Part shown: positions 24,183-33,412 of the stretch, piece by piece
Numbering within the stretch: the stretch's first letter is position 1
Layout of the letters: each line of letters begins with the position of its first letter
Assembly: GCA_937927945.1 (NCBI GenBank)
Contig: CALEYW010000076.1
Span: 1 to 63,630, forward strand
DNA length: 63,630 nt
Direction of reading: 5' to 3'
DNA from: an uncultured candidate division WPS-2 bacterium
GTDB taxonomy: Bacteria; Vulcanimicrobiota; Vulcanimicrobiia; Vulcanimicrobiales; Vulcanimicrobiaceae
Made by a program: the position numbers and the translations under genes
Notes under the pieces: model-generated
Told to the model about the DNA's origin: nothing
The model's input: the letters and a program-made list of their open reading frames with translations, nothing else
The model's database searches: none

Positions 24183-24919
24183 GTGCGCTCCCGCTGCGCC
24201 GAATAGAGGTAGCTTTCGCCGAACGAGGCGGCACCGGCCGCGCGTCCGACGACGATGAGCGCATTGCGTTCGATCCCCGCCTCGCGCACTTTCGCGGCGA
24301 TGTCGGCGAACGTGCCGCGCACGATGCGCTCGTCGGGCCAGCTCGCGCGGAAGACGATCGCGACCGGCGCGTCCTCACCGTAGAGCGGCGCCAGTTGCTC
24401 GACCACCAGGTCGAGATTCGCCAGCGAAAGGTGGATCGCGAGCGTTGCGCCGGTGCGTCCGAGGGAGGCGAGGTCCTCACCCGGCGGCATCGGGGTCGAG
24501 CGGGTCGAGGTGCGCGTGAGGATCACGGTCTGCGCTACCATCGGCAAGGTGAGCTCGCTGCGCAGCGCCGCCGCGGCGGCGGCGAACGCCGGGACGCCCG
24601 GCGTCAGATCGTACGGAATCCCGAGCGCGTCGAGCCGGCGGAGCTGTTCGGCCATCGCGCTCCAAATCGAAAGATCGCCCGAGTGCAGCCGCGCGACGTC
24701 GAGCCCGTTTGCGTGCGCGCTCGTCATCTCGGCGACGATCTCGTCGAGCGTCATCTCCGCCGTGTCGACGACGCGCGCGCCGGGGGGCGCGTAGCGCAGG
24801 ATCTCACGCGGCACGAGCGATCCCGCGTACAGGCACACCGGGGAGGCCGCGATGAGATCGCGCCCACGAATCGTGAGCAGATCGGGAGCGCCGGGACCCG
24901 CGCCGATGAAATGGATCAT
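24179..24919 (-). CDS. cobM: Precorrin-4 C11-methyltransferase
   Basis: A 246-residue SAM-dependent methyltransferase of the tetrapyrrole (CobM/CbiF) family. It begins MIHFIGAGPGAPDLLTIRG, followed by VCLYAGSLVPREIL, RLHSGDLSIWSAMAEQLRRL and GIPYDLTPGVPAFAAAAAAL; near the end is the ALIVVGRA strand. The ATG at 24919 makes an ATGA overlap with cobE, which is preferred over an upstream ATG (24946) inside cobE. It methylates C11 after ring contraction. Confidence 0.95.
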   Translation of the reverse strand: MIHFIGAGPGAPDLLTIRGRDLIAASPVCLYAGSLVPREILRYAPPGARVVDTAEMTLDEIVAEMTSAHANGLDVARLHSGDLSIWSAMAEQLRRLDALGIPYDLTPGVPAFAAAAAALRSELTLPMVAQTVILTRTSTRSTPMPPGEDLASLGRTGATLAIHLSLANLDLVVEQLAPLYGEDAPVAIVFRASWPDERIVRGTFADIAAKVREAGIERNALIVVGRAAGAASFGESYLYSAQRERT

Positions 24920-25275
24920 CGGCTTTCCGCCACCGCGCACGTGCACATCCGTCCGGTGCGTCGCCCGCCGACCAAACGCGCTCCCGAACCGGCGGCCGCG
25001 AGCGCCGCCGCTTCCGCCACGCTAGGCGTCCCGACCGTCGCGGCTGCCCGTGCCGAAAACGTGCGAACCCCTGGTACGCGCGTCAGCGCCTCCGCCGAAT
25101 ACAGTTGCAAGTCCATTCCCAAAGTATGCGCGACGCCGCGCGCGAGCGCTTCGCGGCGATCGAGCGTCGCGAGAACCGTCGCGGGCCCGGCCGCGGCGAG
25201 CCCTTCGCGCACGAGCGCGACGACGTCGTCGTGCACGGCCGCGGACGTGGCGCCGATTCCGACCGCGCGCGTCAT
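24916..25275 (-). CDS. cobE: CobE / CbiG C-terminal-domain protein
   Basis: A 119-residue stand-alone version of the CbiG C-terminal domain: RAVGIGATSAAVHDDVVALV, then ATLDRREALARGVAHTLGMD (family D-x-K/R-x-x-E region), VPGVRTFSARAAATVGTPSV and EAAALAAAGSGARLVGGRR. CbiG opens the delta-lactone in the anaerobic route; the exact role of CobE is not settled. It is held by ATGA overlaps on both sides between cobL and cobM, which fixes the start at 25275. Confidence 0.88.
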   Translation of the reverse strand: MTRAVGIGATSAAVHDDVVALVREGLAAAGPATVLATLDRREALARGVAHTLGMDLQLYSAEALTRVPGVRTFSARAAATVGTPSVAEAAALAAAGSGARLVGGRRTGRMCTCAVAESR

Positions 25276-26495
25276 TTCGTCACCGCCCACTGCGTGACGG
25301 GAAGGTGCGGACGCCAGGTCAGCAGCGACCCGATCGGCACCGCGCGCGAGACCAGGATCCGCACCAGCTCGCCGCCGAGCGCAGCCTGCCAGCGCGCGAG
25401 CGCCGCTTCGCCTTCGACCGTCACGGCGTTCGCGACGAGGCGGCCGTTCGGCGCGAGGGACGACCAGCAGCGCTCGACGAGCTCCGGCGTCCCGATCCCG
25501 CCGCCGATGAAGATCGCGTCGGGCGCCGGCTGGTTCGCGAGGACCTCGGGCGCGTCGCCGGTTACGACGGCGAGCTCCGGAACGCCGAGCGCATGCGCGT
25601 TGCGCGCGATGCGCGCGGCACGAATTGCATCGCGCTCGAAGGCGATCGCGCGGCACGACGGATGCGTGCGCATCCATTCGATGCCGATCGATCCCGTGCC
25701 GGCGCCCACGTCCCACAGCAGCTGGCCCGGGAGCGGCAGCAGCCGCGCGAGCGTCGCCGCGCGAACCTCGCGTTTGGTCAGCGCGCCGTCGGTCTCGTAC
25801 GCGTCGTCGCGCAGGCCCGGCACCGCCGGCAGCGGTCGCGTTCCCGCGTCGGCCGCGCACGTCACCGCGACGAGATTCAAGTCGGCGCAGCGTGCGTGCG
25901 GCCAGTGCGCGGCCGTACCGCTCAGGTGCGCTTCGCGCGGGCCGCCGAGATGCTCGAAGACGTCGAGGGTGCTGGCGCCGTATCCGTGCACGCTCAAGAG
26001 TGCCGCGAGCGCCCCCGGCGTCGCACCGTCCTCCGAGAGCACGAGCAGGCGGCGTTCCGGCTGTATGCGCGCCAGCACGGCCTCGAGCGGCCGCGCGACC
26101 GCCGAGACGACGTCGTTGTCGGCGGCGCTCCAGTGCAGCCGAGCGCACGCGAGTGCAGTCGACGACACGTGGGGGACGATCTCCAGCTCCCCGGGCGCGA
26201 GCCGCCGCGCGAACGCGGTGCCGACTCCGTAGAACAGCGGATCGCCGCTCGCGAGGACCACGACGCGCTGGGCGCGCGAGCGCGCGACGAGCTCGTCGAC
26301 GAACGGCAGCATGGGCGAAGGCCAAGGGATCCGTTCGGCTCCGCCGTGGGGGATGAGCGCGAGATGACGCGCGCCGCCGACGAGCACGTGCGCGGACGCG
26401 ATCGCGGCGCGCGCCGCGGCACTCAGGCTTTCCCAGCCGTCCTCGCCGATGCCGATCACGATGACGCGCGCCGTTGCGGTAAGCTCAGCCGGCAT
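25272..26495 (-). CDS. cobL: Precorrin-6Y C5,15-methyltransferase/decarboxylase (CbiE-CbiT fusion)
   Basis: A 407-residue two-domain enzyme. The first ~210 residues are the CbiE methylase (VIVIGIGEDGWESLSAAARA, VVVLASGDPLFYGVGTAFAR, VVSAVARPLEAVLARI). The rest is the CbiT Rossmann methylase/decarboxylase (LTKREVRAATLARLLPLPG, LLWDVGAGTGSIGIEWMR, DAIFIGGGIGTPELVERCW). It methylates C5 and C15 and removes the ring C acetate carboxyl. The ATG at 26495 gives an 11-base overlap with the cbiD stop. Confidence 0.95.
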   Translation of the reverse strand: MPAELTATARVIVIGIGEDGWESLSAAARAAIASAHVLVGGARHLALIPHGGAERIPWPSPMLPFVDELVARSRAQRVVVLASGDPLFYGVGTAFARRLAPGELEIVPHVSSTALACARLHWSAADNDVVSAVARPLEAVLARIQPERRLLVLSEDGATPGALAALLSVHGYGASTLDVFEHLGGPREAHLSGTAAHWPHARCADLNLVAVTCAADAGTRPLPAVPGLRDDAYETDGALTKREVRAATLARLLPLPGQLLWDVGAGTGSIGIEWMRTHPSCRAIAFERDAIRAARIARNAHALGVPELAVVTGDAPEVLANQPAPDAIFIGGGIGTPELVERCWSSLAPNGRLVANAVTVEGEAALARWQAALGGELVRILVSRAVPIGSLLTWRPHLPVTQWAVTK

Positions 26496-27570
26496 GCGCG
26501 ATCGGCTTTCCTTGACGGTCGACGACCAGCACGTCGACCACGATCCCCGCGCCGTCGAGCACGCCGAGCGCCGTCGCACGCGCGCGCTGCGCGACGGCGT
26601 CGGCGAGTGGAATCTGCGCGGCCGCGGCAAGCTCGATGGCTTCGAGCCCGGTGTTCGCTGCGGCGATCCTTCCCTGGAGTTCCGGCGGCGCGCCGAGTTC
26701 GCCGGCGAGCGCCGCGAGCGCGCGAAGATCGAGCGTGCTGCGCTGCGAGTGCAGGTCGAGATATCCTTGCGCGAGCTTGGCGAGCTTCGCGAAGCCGCCG
26801 GCGATCGTCACCCGCGCGACGGGATGGCGGCGCACGTACTTGAGCATGCCGCCGGCGAAATCGCCCATGTCGATCAGCGCGTCCTCGGTCAAGCCGTGAT
26901 AGCGCGCGACCGCCGCTTCGGATGTCGAACCGGTCGCGCCGGCGATGTGACGGAGTCCGGTCGCGCGCGCGACGTCGATCCCTTCGTGGATCGACGCGAT
27001 CCACGCCGAGCACGAGTACGGGATCACGATTCCCGTCGTGCCCAGGATCGAGAGGCCGCCCAGAATTCCCAACCGGCCGTTCATCGTGCGCTTCGCGAGC
27101 TCGTCGCCGCCGGGGACGGAGATCTCCACGACGACGTCGTCGCGATCTCCCAGCGCGCTCGCTGCCGCCGCGATCGTCTCGCGCATCATCACGCGCGGCA
27201 CGGGGTTGATCGCCGGTTCGCCGACGGCGACGGGCAGGCCGGGCTTCGTCACCGTGCCGACACCGGGGCCGGCGCGAAAGACGACCGACGAGCCACGCGG
27301 GCCGCGCCGCACGGTCGCGACGACGAGCGCGCCGTGCGTGACGTCGGGATCGTCACCGGCATCCTTCACGATGCCGGCGCGCGCGAAGTCCGCTCCGCGC
27401 TCCTCGAGCGCGAGCGCGAACGCGACGGACTTCCCGAGCGGAAGCACGATCTCGACGGGATCGGGAAACGTGCCCGAGACGAGCGCGACGTACGCCGCCT
27501 TCGCCGCCGCCGTCGCGCAGGCACCGGTCGTCCAGCCGCGCCGCAGGGGCGCGTCGTTCCGCATCGTCAC
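26485..27570 (-). CDS. cbiD: Cobalt-precorrin-5B/precorrin-5 C1-methyltransferase, CbiD type
   Basis: About 361 residues. CbiD marks: LRRGWTTGACATAAAKAAY at the start, VKDAGDDPDVTHGALVVATV, GVGTVTKPGLPVAVGEPAINPVP and SEAAVARYHGLTEDALIDMGDF. CbiD belongs to the anaerobic route, where it does the C1 methylation done by CobF in the aerobic route; here it sits among aerobic-type cob genes and no cobF is present. GTG at 27570 gives the usual GTGA overlap with cobIJ; ATG at 27564 is an alternative. Confidence 0.94.
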   Translation of the reverse strand: MTMRNDAPLRRGWTTGACATAAAKAAYVALVSGTFPDPVEIVLPLGKSVAFALALEERGADFARAGIVKDAGDDPDVTHGALVVATVRRGPRGSSVVFRAGPGVGTVTKPGLPVAVGEPAINPVPRVMMRETIAAAASALGDRDDVVVEISVPGGDELAKRTMNGRLGILGGLSILGTTGIVIPYSCSAWIASIHEGIDVARATGLRHIAGATGSTSEAAVARYHGLTEDALIDMGDFAGGMLKYVRRHPVARVTIAGGFAKLAKLAQGYLDLHSQRSTLDLRALAALAGELGAPPELQGRIAAANTGLEAIELAAAAQIPLADAVAQRARATALGVLDGAGIVVDVLVVDRQGKPIAHAG

Positions 27571-29105
27571 CCACGTTCGCCGACTGCTGCGGACGGTTCT
27601 CGCGCGGCGTAGGAACGCGGGGTGTAGACGAACGTTCGTCCGCCGGCGCCGCGAAAGGTACGAGTCGTCGACGCGCCGATCAGCAGGATCGTGCGCATGT
27701 CGACGCGCGCCGCGTCGAAGTCGCCGAGGGATTCGATCCTCACCGATTCCTCGGGACCGCCGAGATCGCGCGCCACCACCACCGGCGTATCGGGGCCGCG
27801 ATGACGCAGCAGGATGCTGCGCGCCTCGCTGAGCTGCCAGACGCGCTGTGAGGAGACGGGATTGTAGAGCGCGAGTGCGAGATCCGCGCTCGCCGCGGCC
27901 TCCAACCGCGCCGCGATCACCGGCCACGGCTTGAGACGATCGGAGAGTGAGAGGACGCAGAAGTCGTGACCGAGCGGGGCGCCGGCGCGCGCGGCGGCCG
28001 CCTGCATCGCCGAGATGCCGGGGACGACGTGCACGTCGAGCGCGCGCCATTCCGGCTCCCCGTGCTCGACCGCCTCCATCACCGCGGTCGCCATCGCGAA
28101 GATCCCGGGGTCTCCCGACGAAACGACGCACACGCGCCGCCCGCTCGCGGCGAGCGCGAGCGCGTGACGGGCGCGTTCGATCTCGACGCGATTGTCGGAA
28201 CCATGACGCGCCTGGCCCGGCTGCGGCGCAACGCGATCGAGATACGGCTGGTAGCCGACCAGATCGGTGGCCGCGGCCAGCACGCGTTTCGCTTCGGGCG
28301 AGGTCCAGTCCGGCGCGCCCGGGCCGAGGCCGACCACCGTCACGTCGCCAACCGTGTAGGCCGCAGCCGGTTCCGGAACGACGTCGCGGCCCGGGACGAC
28401 GATCATCGAAAAGTACGGCACCGTCGTCGCATCTGCATCGACGATGGGCACGATGCGTTCGCCCTCCATCGTCGCGCGTTCGATGTACCGCGCGCGCTCG
28501 AGCACGCCGGCGCTTCGCAGCGCCGTGCGCACCTTCTCGAAGTTGCGTCCGAGCTTGATGATCGCGTACGCACCGCCGTCGCCCAAACGCGCGGCAAGCG
28601 TCTGCACCGGCAAAGTGCCGGGCAGGATCGTCATCTCGGTGTCGCGGCGCGCGAGCGGTGTGCCGAGCCGCGCTGCCGCCGCCATCACGGAGCAGACGCC
28701 GGGCACCACTTCGGTCGGATAGCGATGCGCGAGCCGATCGTGCAGATACATGTACGAGCCGTAGAAGAACGGATCGCCCTCGCACAGTACCGCGACGTCG
28801 CGCCCGGCGTCCAGATGCGCGGCGAGCACCTCAGCCGAAGCGTCGTAGAACGCGCGGATCGCCGCTTCGTATCCGCCCGGCGGCGCCGCTTCGGTCGTGA
28901 CGGGATAGATCATTGGCACTTCGATCTGCTCGGGCCGCAATTCCGCCGCGACGGCGGCACGCGCGTTGCTGCGTCCGTGACGCGCGGCCGGATACGCGAC
29001 GACGTCGGCGGCCCGCACGATGCGCGCCCCCTTGAGCGTGATGAGCTCGGGATCGCCCGGACCGACGCCGACGCCGAACAGCCGTCCGCTTCGCGCGCCG
29101 TTCAC
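27567..29105 (-). CDS. cobIJ: Fused precorrin-2 C20-methyltransferase and precorrin-3B C17-methyltransferase
   Basis: A 512-residue fusion of two tetrapyrrole methylases. Residues about 1-240 are CobI (LFGVGVGPGDPELITLKGAR, LCEGDPFFYGSYMYLHDRLA, LGRNFEKVRTALRSAGVLER). Residues about 245-512 are CobJ (VTVVGLGPGAPDWTSPEAKR, DLVGYQPYLDRV, VCVVSSGDPGIFAMATAVME, DFCVLSLSDRLKPWPVIAAR, LYNPVSSQRVWQLSEAR). It carries out the C20 methylation and the ring-contracting C17 methylation flanking the CobG step. Such fusions are known from actinobacteria. GTG start from the GTGA overlap with cobH. Confidence 0.95.
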   Translation of the reverse strand: MNGARSGRLFGVGVGPGDPELITLKGARIVRAADVVAYPAARHGRSNARAAVAAELRPEQIEVPMIYPVTTEAAPPGGYEAAIRAFYDASAEVLAAHLDAGRDVAVLCEGDPFFYGSYMYLHDRLAHRYPTEVVPGVCSVMAAAARLGTPLARRDTEMTILPGTLPVQTLAARLGDGGAYAIIKLGRNFEKVRTALRSAGVLERARYIERATMEGERIVPIVDADATTVPYFSMIVVPGRDVVPEPAAAYTVGDVTVVGLGPGAPDWTSPEAKRVLAAATDLVGYQPYLDRVAPQPGQARHGSDNRVEIERARHALALAASGRRVCVVSSGDPGIFAMATAVMEAVEHGEPEWRALDVHVVPGISAMQAAAARAGAPLGHDFCVLSLSDRLKPWPVIAARLEAAASADLALALYNPVSSQRVWQLSEARSILLRHRGPDTPVVVARDLGGPEESVRIESLGDFDAARVDMRTILLIGASTTRTFRGAGGRTFVYTPRSYAAREPSAAVGERG

Positions 29106-29731
29106 AGCGCGTCGCTCGCCAGCGCGTTGATCGCCGCGGCGGCGATCGCGCTCCCGCCGCGGCGGCCGCGCACCGTCAGATACGCGAGGCCGAGCTCGTT
29201 CGCCGCGAGCGCCACTTTCGATTCCGCCGCACCGACGAAGCCGACCGGGATGCCGACGACGAGCGCGGGCTTCGGTGCGCCCGCTGCGATCATCTCGAGC
29301 AGATGGAACAGCGCGGTCGGCGCGTTGCCGATCGCGACCACCGCGCCCTCGAGCCTCGCGCCCCACAGCTCGAGCGCCGCAGCGCTGCGCGTCGTCCCCA
29401 AGCGGCGCGCCGTCTCGGCGACCTCCGGATCGCGCAGCGTGCAGACGACCTCGTTTGCGCGCGGTAACCGCGCGCGGGTCACGCCCGCGGCCAGCATCGC
29501 GGAATCGCAAAAAATAGGAGCACCCGCGAGCAGCGCATCGCGCCCGGCCTCGACCGCGCCTGCGGAACTGGCAACATCGGCCGGGAGATCGGTCATCCCG
29601 CAGGCGTGGATCATCCGTACGATCACGCTCGCCAGCAGCGGCGATGCACCGCGCAGATCGGCTTCGGCGCGAATCGTCGCGAACGAGCGTTCGTAGATGG
29701 CGGCGGCGTCTTTGACGTAGTCGAGCGTCAT
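29102..29731 (-). CDS. cobH: Precorrin-8X methylmutase
   Basis: A 209-residue CobH/CbiC isomerase that moves the C11 methyl to C12 to give hydrogenobyrinic acid. Seen: AAAIYERSFATIRAEADL, VIVRMIHACGMTDLPADV with the catalytic His, APIFCDSAMLAAGVTRARLP and ALVVGIPVGFVGAAESK, then YLTVRGRRGGSAIAAAAINA. The ATG at 29731 overlaps the cobG stop as ATGA. Product goes to CobB and CobN encoded at the operon front. Confidence 0.96.
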   Translation of the reverse strand: MTLDYVKDAAAIYERSFATIRAEADLRGASPLLASVIVRMIHACGMTDLPADVASSAGAVEAGRDALLAGAPIFCDSAMLAAGVTRARLPRANEVVCTLRDPEVAETARRLGTTRSAAALELWGARLEGAVVAIGNAPTALFHLLEMIAAGAPKPALVVGIPVGFVGAAESKVALAANELGLAYLTVRGRRGGSAIAAAAINALASDAL

Positions 29732-31002
29732 GGGTTCTCCGGAGAATCGAGCGACGAAACGGCGGCCACGGCGCGCTCGATCGCGTCGATGGCGCCCAAA
29801 CCGCGGTGCGTCTCGACGCCGCCGAGCAGGACGACGTAGCCGTCCTCGGCCGCGACGAGATCGACGGCCGCGCCGCGCCGCATCGCGCAGCGCTTCGCAC
29901 AGCCGGCGAGGTTGACGCGGCGCCCGTGCGTCTCGCGCGCCGCCAGACGGCCAGCGAGCTGCGCCGCGTGGCCGCGGACGTCGGCCAGGGCGGCGGAGCA
30001 GCCGTACGACCCTGCGCACGCCGCGACGCCGTGATAGCCGTCGGATGCGTCCAGCTCGAGGCCCGCAGCGGCGAGCGCGTCGCGCGCGTCGCCGAGCGCC
30101 GCACGCGGCAGATCGACGATCACGATCGTACGCCATGGTGTGAGCCGCAGCGAGGCGCCGCTGTGCGCTGCGAGCGTCGCGAGCGCGTGCGCCTGGTCGG
30201 CGCGCAGACGCCCGAGCGGAACCGACGGCGCGAGTGCGACACGATCGGCATGCGCGCCGGCGAGCACGCCGAGCGGTATCGCGTCGCCGGCTGCGCGCGG
30301 CGGATCCGCAACGATGCGGAAGCCGTACGGTGCGAGGGCCGCGAGCACGGCGCGCCGCGCGCCGGCGCAGCGGTCCAGTCGCCACGGAGTCGTGAGCGTG
30401 CGGTCGACATGCGGCAGGACCGCGCGCGCGCCGGCGATCAGCGCCTCCGCGCCGCGCTCCGGCGCTACCGCCATACCGCTCGGCTCGCCGCCGACGCGCA
30501 GCGCGAAGGCCGCCACGCCGTCGTGCGCAACGGCGACGAGCGCCAGATCGGCACGCCCGTGCGGGAACGGCCGTCCCCCGCCGTCGATCGCGAACGCGAA
30601 CTTCGCCGGCAGCTCGGCGAGCGCTGGATCGGCGAGCAGCCGTCGATCGAGCTCGCGCACGACGGGACGCGCGTCGAGCAGCTCGCCGGGGTCGCAGCCG
30701 GCGAACGGACTCGCGACGACGTTGCGGACGCGATCGTGCGCAGGTGAGGGAAGCAGCCCCAGGCGCGCAAGATCAGCGGTGAGCGTTTCCAGCGCGCCGG
30801 CCGGAACGCCGCGCAGCTGCACGCCGGCGCGCGCGGTGAGATCGAGCGCTCCGTCGGCACAGCGCTCCGCCGCATCCGCGAGGCCGTGCAGCTGCGTCGC
30901 GTCGAGCGCTCCGCCCGGCACGCGAATGCGCAGCAGCAGACCGTCGCGCGCGGAAACCGCGTGCAGCACGCCGGGGCAACGATCCGCCGGCGCCGTTACC
31001 AC
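29728..31002 (-). CDS. cobG: Precorrin-3B synthase
   Basis: About 424 residues of the nitrite/sulfite-reductase-like family. Early motifs: RCPGVLHAVSARDGLLLRIR and DLTARAGVQLRGVPAGAL; the second half has GVLAGAHADRVALAPSVPLG. The Fe-S/heme region keeps Cys residues in ACAGSYGCSAALADVR and NLAGCAKRCAMRRGAAVD. CobG uses O2 to make precorrin-3B, so the pathway is of aerobic type at this step. Starts GTG at 31002 or 31014 both overlap pduO; the shorter overlap is chosen. Confidence 0.9.
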   Translation of the reverse strand: MVTAPADRCPGVLHAVSARDGLLLRIRVPGGALDATQLHGLADAAERCADGALDLTARAGVQLRGVPAGALETLTADLARLGLLPSPAHDRVRNVVASPFAGCDPGELLDARPVVRELDRRLLADPALAELPAKFAFAIDGGGRPFPHGRADLALVAVAHDGVAAFALRVGGEPSGMAVAPERGAEALIAGARAVLPHVDRTLTTPWRLDRCAGARRAVLAALAPYGFRIVADPPRAAGDAIPLGVLAGAHADRVALAPSVPLGRLRADQAHALATLAAHSGASLRLTPWRTIVIVDLPRAALGDARDALAAAGLELDASDGYHGVAACAGSYGCSAALADVRGHAAQLAGRLAARETHGRRVNLAGCAKRCAMRRGAAVDLVAAEDGYVVLLGGVETHRGLGAIDAIERAVAAVSSLDSPENP

Positions 31003-31607
31003 GCGCGCGACCACGGCGGGCCCGGATGCGCATCGTCGCGCAGTCGCGCGTCGATTCCGTTGCGCGCCTCGATCACGCGCGCGCACAGCCACAGCACGTC
31101 ACTGAGCCGGTTGAGGTACTCGAGAACCGTCGGCTGCACCACGCCGCCGGCGGTGACGTAGCGCACCGCGGCGCGTTCCGCGCGCCGGCAGATCGCCCGC
31201 GCGACGTCGAACGCTGCCGATCCGGCGAACTCGCCCGGTATCGACCAGTCGCGCAGAATCTTCGGCTCGGCCTCGAAGCGTTCGACGAGCGCGTCGAGCC
31301 GATGAATCATCTCCTTGCCGATGACGGGGATCGGCTTTTTCGAATCGGCCTTGGTCGAGACCGCCGAGCCGACCACGAACAGCTCGCGCTGAATCGCCCG
31401 GATCTCGCGGCAGATCTCCTCGTCCTCGCAGCGCGTGCGCGCGAGACCGATCACCGTGTTGAGCTCGTCGATCGCGCCGTAGGCCTCGACGCGCGTATCG
31501 GCTTTGGAGATCTGCTCGCCGCCGCCGAGCCGCGTCACGCCGGCGTCGCCTTTGCGCGTGGAAACCGATGCTTGCGGGCGCGTGCGCCGCGCTTCGTCGC
31601 CGTTCAT
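30996..31607 (-). CDS. pduO: ATP:cob(I)alamin adenosyltransferase, PduO type
   Basis: A 203-residue corrinoid adenosyltransferase. Family pattern: STRKGDAGVTRLGGGEQISK (ATP site), RVEAYGAIDELNTVIGLA, ILRDWSIPGEFAGSAAFDVA and AICRRAERAAVRYV followed by LEYLNRLSDVLWLCARVIEA. It attaches the upper adenosyl ligand, the job done by CobO in the classical aerobic set. The ATG at 31607 makes an ATGA overlap with the chelatase subunit; another ATG lies 15 bases upstream. Confidence 0.95.
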   Translation of the reverse strand: MNGDEARRTRPQASVSTRKGDAGVTRLGGGEQISKADTRVEAYGAIDELNTVIGLARTRCEDEEICREIRAIQRELFVVGSAVSTKADSKKPIPVIGKEMIHRLDALVERFEAEPKILRDWSIPGEFAGSAAFDVARAICRRAERAAVRYVTAGGVVQPTVLEYLNRLSDVLWLCARVIEARNGIDARLRDDAHPGPPWSRAW

Positions 31608-33412
31608 GCCGTCGCCATCCATTCTCGAACCGTCGCGCCGAGCGCGCGTTCGCTGCAATCGTCCAGGTGCCGGTACTGCGCGTCCAGTGAAGCCGCAATG
31701 CGCTGCGCGTTGCGCAGACGCACGCGACCGAGCTCGGTGTCGACGCAGAGCGCGCGCGCGATCGCGTCGCGCGTAAGCGCCGCCTCGCGCAGCGCCGCGC
31801 CGAGCGCGTCGCGTTCGGGCGCGTTCGCGCGCGCGTCGCTGACGAGGACGAGCGCGACCCGCGTTCCGCTCTCGCGCCGGACGTACGCCTGCGCCACCTC
31901 GCGCGCCCGGCGGAGCGCAGCGGCAAGCGGGGTGCGACCGCCCGTCGGCAGCGAGCGCAGGCGCCGGTAGGCGAGCACCGCGCTGCGCGTCGGCGGGACG
32001 AGCACCTCTGCGTCCTCTCCGCGGAAGGCGATGAGCGCGACGGCGTCGCGGCGGCGATAGGCGTCCTCGAGCAAGCCGCACACGACGCCCTTGGCGGCGC
32101 GCATGCGCGCCGCGGCCGCCATCGAGCCGGATGCATCGACGACGAGAATCACGAGCTCGCGCTCGCGTCCGCGCCGTTCGATGAAGCGTAGATGCGCCGT
32201 CTCGAACACGAGCGGAGCGGCTACGTGCTCCGGCGCGCGCGCGATCGCGGCGGCGTGAATCGTCGGGAGCGGCGCGATTCGCGCCGTCGGGCGGCGCACG
32301 ATGCGTGCCGCGCCGGCGAGCACGGGCGTCGCGCTCTTGCCGCGTGCGACGAGCCGGCGCGTCCGCCGCGCAGCGAGCGGGGTTACCGTCTGGCCACGCG
32401 AATCGACGTCGGCCGCCGCACCGATCTCGACGGCGTCGCGGCGTCCGCCGTGCGCGCCGTTCGTTCCCGCGGGCGACGGCTGCTCCGTCGCTGCGTCGCC
32501 GGGCGGCGGTGAAGGCGGCGACGGCGGCCGCGGCGGCGTACCGCGCGGTGCGTCGCGGCGCCGGTGCGCGAGCGCCGGCTGCGCGGCCGCTTCGATGTCG
32601 TCGGCGCGCACGGCCGTGCGGCCGTCACAGGCGGCGATCGCGCGCGCGGTGCGGACGATCGTCAAGTCGGCGCGCATCCCTTCGACGCGAGCCTCGAGCG
32701 CGAGCGACGCGGCGAGCCGCACGTGCGCGCGATCGATCGTCACGTTCGGAAGCAGCGCGCGAGCGCGCGCGATCTGATCGCGGCGCGCGCTCGTGCGCGC
32801 CGCGAACGCGAGGGCGAACGCCGCCGGATCGTCCTCGAAGCGCATACGGCGCTCGACGATCTCGACGCGCCGGTCGATGTCGTCGTCGTTGGCGATCGCG
32901 ACGCACAACCCGAAGCGATCCAGCAGCTGCGGGCGCAGCTCGCCCTCCTCGGGATTCATGCTGCCGACCAGCATGATCCGCGCGTCGTGCACGACCGACG
33001 CCCCATCGCGCTCCACGGTGTTCTTGCCGCTAGCAGCGGCATCGAGGATGACGTCGACGAGATGATCGGGCAGCAGATTGACTTCGTCGACGTACAAGAC
33101 GCCGCGGTCCGCGCGCGCGAGGAGCCCGGGGTCGAACTGACGCTCGCCGCTGCCGAGCAGCGTGCGCACGTCGAGCGTGCCGACGACGCGATCCTCCGTC
33201 GCGCCGATCGGAAGCTCGACGAACGGCGTCGGGACGCCGGCTTCGATCGGCGGCAGCAGCGCCGCGAGCGCGCGCACGGCGGTCGATTTCGCCGTGCCGC
33301 GCGTCCCGGTTACGAGCAGGCCGCCGATCGCGGGTTCGACCGCGAGCCACACGAGCGCGTCCATCAGCGGCTCTTGCCCGACGAGCGCGGCGAAGGGGAA
33401 CTCAGCTCGCAT
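31604..33412 (-). CDS. Cobaltochelatase ATPase: ChlI-like AAA+ and ChlD-like vWA in one chain
   Basis: A 602-residue protein. The N-terminal AAA+ part has an intact Walker A GTRGTAKST (about 36-44), Walker B VLYVDEVNLLPDHLVD and MNPEEGELRPQLLDRFGL. A Pro/Gly-rich linker (RPPSPPSPPPGDAATEQPSP) follows, then a vWA domain with the MIDAS motif VILVVDASGSM and later GGRTPLAAALRRA. With CobN it should form an ATP-driven cobalt chelatase, replacing the CobS-CobT pair. Because Walker A and B are complete, one chain may do the work of both ChlI and ChlD. The 11-base overlap with cobN supports a joint complex. Confidence 0.92.
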   Translation of the reverse strand: MRAEFPFAALVGQEPLMDALVWLAVEPAIGGLLVTGTRGTAKSTAVRALAALLPPIEAGVPTPFVELPIGATEDRVVGTLDVRTLLGSGERQFDPGLLARADRGVLYVDEVNLLPDHLVDVILDAAASGKNTVERDGASVVHDARIMLVGSMNPEEGELRPQLLDRFGLCVAIANDDDIDRRVEIVERRMRFEDDPAAFALAFAARTSARRDQIARARALLPNVTIDRAHVRLAASLALEARVEGMRADLTIVRTARAIAACDGRTAVRADDIEAAAQPALAHRRRDAPRGTPPRPPSPPSPPPGDAATEQPSPAGTNGAHGGRRDAVEIGAAADVDSRGQTVTPLAARRTRRLVARGKSATPVLAGAARIVRRPTARIAPLPTIHAAAIARAPEHVAAPLVFETAHLRFIERRGRERELVILVVDASGSMAAAARMRAAKGVVCGLLEDAYRRRDAVALIAFRGEDAEVLVPPTRSAVLAYRRLRSLPTGGRTPLAAALRRAREVAQAYVRRESGTRVALVLVSDARANAPERDALGAALREAALTRDAIARALCVDTELGRVRLRNAQRIAASLDAQYRHLDDCSERALGATVREWMATA

